Made by a program: the position numbers and the translations under genes. A DNA stretch of 6,285 nt, taken from positions 1 to 6,285 of the forward strand of contig JAFYOA010000328.1 of assembly GCA_017547865.1 (NCBI GenBank), read 5' to 3'. Numbering within the stretch: the first letter of the stretch is position 1; every line of letters begins with the position of its first letter. Source of the stretch: Clostridia bacterium (GTDB taxonomy: Bacteria > Bacillota_A > Clostridia > Oscillospirales > Acutalibacteraceae). Shown here piece by piece: positions 4,607 to 6,285 of the stretch. Below the pieces are notes generated by a model. It did not search any database, was not told the DNA's origin, and saw only the letters and a list, made by a program, of their open reading frames with translations.

Positions 4607-6100
4607 ATGCAAAAAAATCAGTTTTTCCGGCAGGGGCTGGTGCTCACCGCCGTCTCTTTCTTTATGCGGGTCACCAATATTTTTTACCGTGGATATCTGG
4701 CGCGGGCGCTGGGCACCGCCGGGCTGGGGTTGTACCAGCTTATTTTCACGGTGTTTACGCTGTCTGTCACCCTCTCCACCTCCGGCATCAGCCTGGCGGT
4801 TACCCGCATTGTGGCGGCAAGAATTGCCGAGCACCGCCGGGAGACCGTGCGCAGTGCCGTGGCCCGGTGCCTGGGGTACTGTTTGTGCATCAGCTGCAGC
4901 ATAGGGGCAATTTTTCTTTTGCTGGCGCCCTTTTTGGCAGAAAAACTCCTCGGCACCGCGCAGGCTGCGCCTTCTCTGCGGCTGCTGGCACTGGGGCTGC
5001 CGTTTATGTCTTTGTGCACCTGCATGCGGGGCTACTTTTTAGCCGTAGACGAAGCGCCGGCCACCATTGGCGGCGATGTACTGGAACAGCTGTTCACCAT
5101 GGGGCTGGGCATGGTACTGCTTACATTTTGCGCCCCGCAGGAACCCGCCGCGGCCTGCACCCTTGCCATGGCGGCCTCCACCGCCGGTGAAATACTCGGT
5201 TTTCTGCACACCTGGCGCGGCTTCCGCAAAAGCCTGCGCCGCCACACACCGAAAAATAGCAGGAAAAGCCCAGGGATCCTGCGCAGCATGATGCACATTG
5301 CTTTGCCGGGCACCCTCAGTTCTGCCGCCCGCAACCTGTTGGGCACCACAGAGAACCTGCTGATTCCCCGGGGGCTGCGGCAATTTGGCGCCACGTTCGA
5401 TACCGCCATTGCCGCCTATGGCGTGCTGCAGGGCATGGCACTGCCCATGCTCATGTTCCCTTCGGCCTTTCTCACGGCGTTTTCCTCTTTGCTCATTCCC
5501 CAGGTTGCCAAAGCCCATGCCGCGGGAAAAAGCGCTTACATTCACTCCATCGCCCACCGGGCATTGGCGGCCACAGCGGTGTTCAGCAGCGCAGCCACGG
5601 CGTTTTTTATTTTCTTTGGGGAAGAACTGGGCGTGGTGTTTTACAACAGCCCGGAAACCGGCACCTACCTGCGGCTGCTGGCCCCTTTGGTGCTGCTGTT
5701 GTATTTGGATGGCGTGGTGGACGCCATTCTGAAAGGGTTGGATGAGCAGTTCAGCGCCTTTAAATACAATGTAACCGACGCCGCCCTGCGGGTACTGCTT
5801 GTCTTTTGGCTTTTACCCCGGTACGGACTTTCTGCCTACATTTGCATTCTGTTTTTCAGCACCATTTTCAATGCGGCGCTCAGCCTGCATCGGCTGCTGC
5901 AGGTCACACAGCTGAAGATCGATCTCATCCGGGACATCGTTCTGCCGTTTTTGTGCGCCGGTGCTGCCGGGCTGGCGGCAAAAACCCTGGCCGCCGGCCT
6001 GCCTGCAGGGCGCCTCCCCTTCTTGCTGGAAGCCGGGCTGTTCCTGGGGTTGAATCTCCTTCTGCTGCACATATTTTTGCCGAAAAAAGCGTGTGCATAA
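4607..6100 (+). CDS. SpoVB-like MOP-family flippase (polysaccharide biosynthesis protein)
   Basis: This 497-residue integral membrane protein belongs to the MATE/MOP exporter superfamily, oligosaccharide flippase branch, whose members move lipid-linked sugars or precursors across the inner membrane. It is closest in feel to SpoVB/YtgP/YabM of spore-forming Firmicutes, which are tied to cortex or wall peptidoglycan. About 12-14 hydrophobic segments are visible (for example 11-27, 41-66, 91-111, 122-140, 160-176, 265-298, 318-338, 354-372, 392-425, 441-463, 471-490). Family-like blocks are NIFYRGYLARALGTAGLG (24-41), ENLLIPRGL (249-257), GMALPMLMFPSAF (276-288), SSLLIPQVAKAH (293-304), YNSPETGTYLRLLAP (346-360) and DAILKGLDEQ (372-381). 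A basic loop (203-225) separates the two halves. I start at 4607: GGGAG (4593-4597) lies 9 bases upstream and the product begins MQKNQFFRQG, as these flippases do. The open frame extends to 4454, but that part overlaps prmA and is not membrane-like. Its cargo cannot be told from sequence. Confidence 0.85.
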   Translation: MQKNQFFRQGLVLTAVSFFMRVTNIFYRGYLARALGTAGLGLYQLIFTVFTLSVTLSTSGISLAVTRIVAARIAEHRRETVRSAVARCLGYCLCISCSIGAIFLLLAPFLAEKLLGTAQAAPSLRLLALGLPFMSLCTCMRGYFLAVDEAPATIGGDVLEQLFTMGLGMVLLTFCAPQEPAAACTLAMAASTAGEILGFLHTWRGFRKSLRRHTPKNSRKSPGILRSMMHIALPGTLSSAARNLLGTTENLLIPRGLRQFGATFDTAIAAYGVLQGMALPMLMFPSAFLTAFSSLLIPQVAKAHAAGKSAYIHSIAHRALAATAVFSSAATAFFIFFGEELGVVFYNSPETGTYLRLLAPLVLLLYLDGVVDAILKGLDEQFSAFKYNVTDAALRVLLVFWLLPRYGLSAYICILFFSTIFNAALSLHRLLQVTQLKIDLIRDIVLPFLCAGAAGLAAKTLAAGLPAGRLPFLLEAGLFLGLNLLLLHIFLPKKACA

Positions 6101-6106
6101 AAAACG

Positions 6107-6139
6107 GCACCTGCCTCGCAAAGAGACAGGTGCTTTTTT
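6107..6139. terminator. Probable bidirectional terminator after the flippase gene
   Basis: GCACCTG-C-CTC (6107-6117) pairs with GAG-A-CAGGTGC (6123-6133) around a GCAAA loop, giving 10 pairs and one C-A mismatch. TTTTTT (6134-6139) follows on the plus strand. Six or more A at 6099-6104 give a T run on the minus strand 2 bases after the stem. It therefore suits both the flippase gene and the convergent minus-strand gene ending at 6184. Between 6140 and 6183 there is only a small GCCGC-AAC-GCGGC hairpin (6162-6174). Confidence 0.88.
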
Positions 6140-6183
6140 CTTAAAATACGTATGTTGCTGTGCCGCAACGCGGCTGTGCGCAC

Positions 6184-6285
6184 TTAGATCCAGCGCATAT
6201 CGGTCATCTTGTCTTCAAACACGATGACTTCGCGCAGGAAGGAGGCAGCCTTCTGCAGGCCTTCGTTCTGGCTCATCAGGCTGTC
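6184..6285 (-). CDS. 3' end of an unrecognised minus-strand gene (partial)
   Basis: On the minus strand an open frame enters from the right window edge and ends at TAA (6184-6186), giving the last 33 residues of a protein. The tail is helical-looking and mixed charge, with ENEGLQKAASFL-like (about 7-18), EVIVFEDKM (20-28) and a final MRWI. I do not recognise the family. It is convergent with the flippase gene and shares its terminator. Codon use (GC-rich third positions) matches the neighbours, which supports real coding. It is too short for any functional call. Confidence 0.5.
   Translation of the reverse strand, partial: DSLMSQNEGLQKAASFLREVIVFEDKMTDMRWI

Overview
The window looks like chromosomal DNA from a GC-rich (well above 50 % by eye) low-copy-motif Firmicute, most likely an anaerobic gut Clostridia member of the Oscillospirales / Ruminococcaceae type. 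This rests on the strong AGGAGG-type ribosome sites, a SpoVB-like flippase, the Gram-positive style of Mfd and PrmA, and an intergenic hairpin array of a kind I associate with that group. The assignment is inference; no rRNA or other taxonomic marker is present.

Layout, left to right. Positions 1-252 (+) are the last 83 codons of mfd, followed by a hairpin terminator. Positions 353-2026 (+) encode a 557-residue DUF4091 / GH123-like putative glycoside hydrolase with its own ribosome site and a strong terminator. A 371-bp gap (2027-2397) between convergent genes holds that terminator, a compact five-hairpin array (about 2095-2271) and an imperfect inverted repeat. On the minus strand, prmA (3592-4518, ribosomal protein L11 methyltransferase) reads into a PL22 oligogalacturonate-lyase-like gene (2398-3567) 24 bp downstream, apparently as one operon. 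An 88-bp divergent region separates prmA from a 497-residue SpoVB-like MOP-family flippase (4607-6100, +), which ends at a terminator that looks bidirectional. The window closes with the 3' end of an unrecognised minus-strand gene (6184-6285).

How the genes relate. mfd, prmA and the flippase are general housekeeping or envelope genes. The DUF4091 protein and the PL22-like protein both look like cytoplasmic carbohydrate-active enzymes with no signal peptide; they lie tail to tail and may act on imported glycan fragments, but no transporter or regulator for such a pathway is in view. I did not find a clear new multi-gene system. The least explained item is the hairpin array between the two convergent genes, most likely a copy of a dispersed intergenic repeat or a structured RNA.
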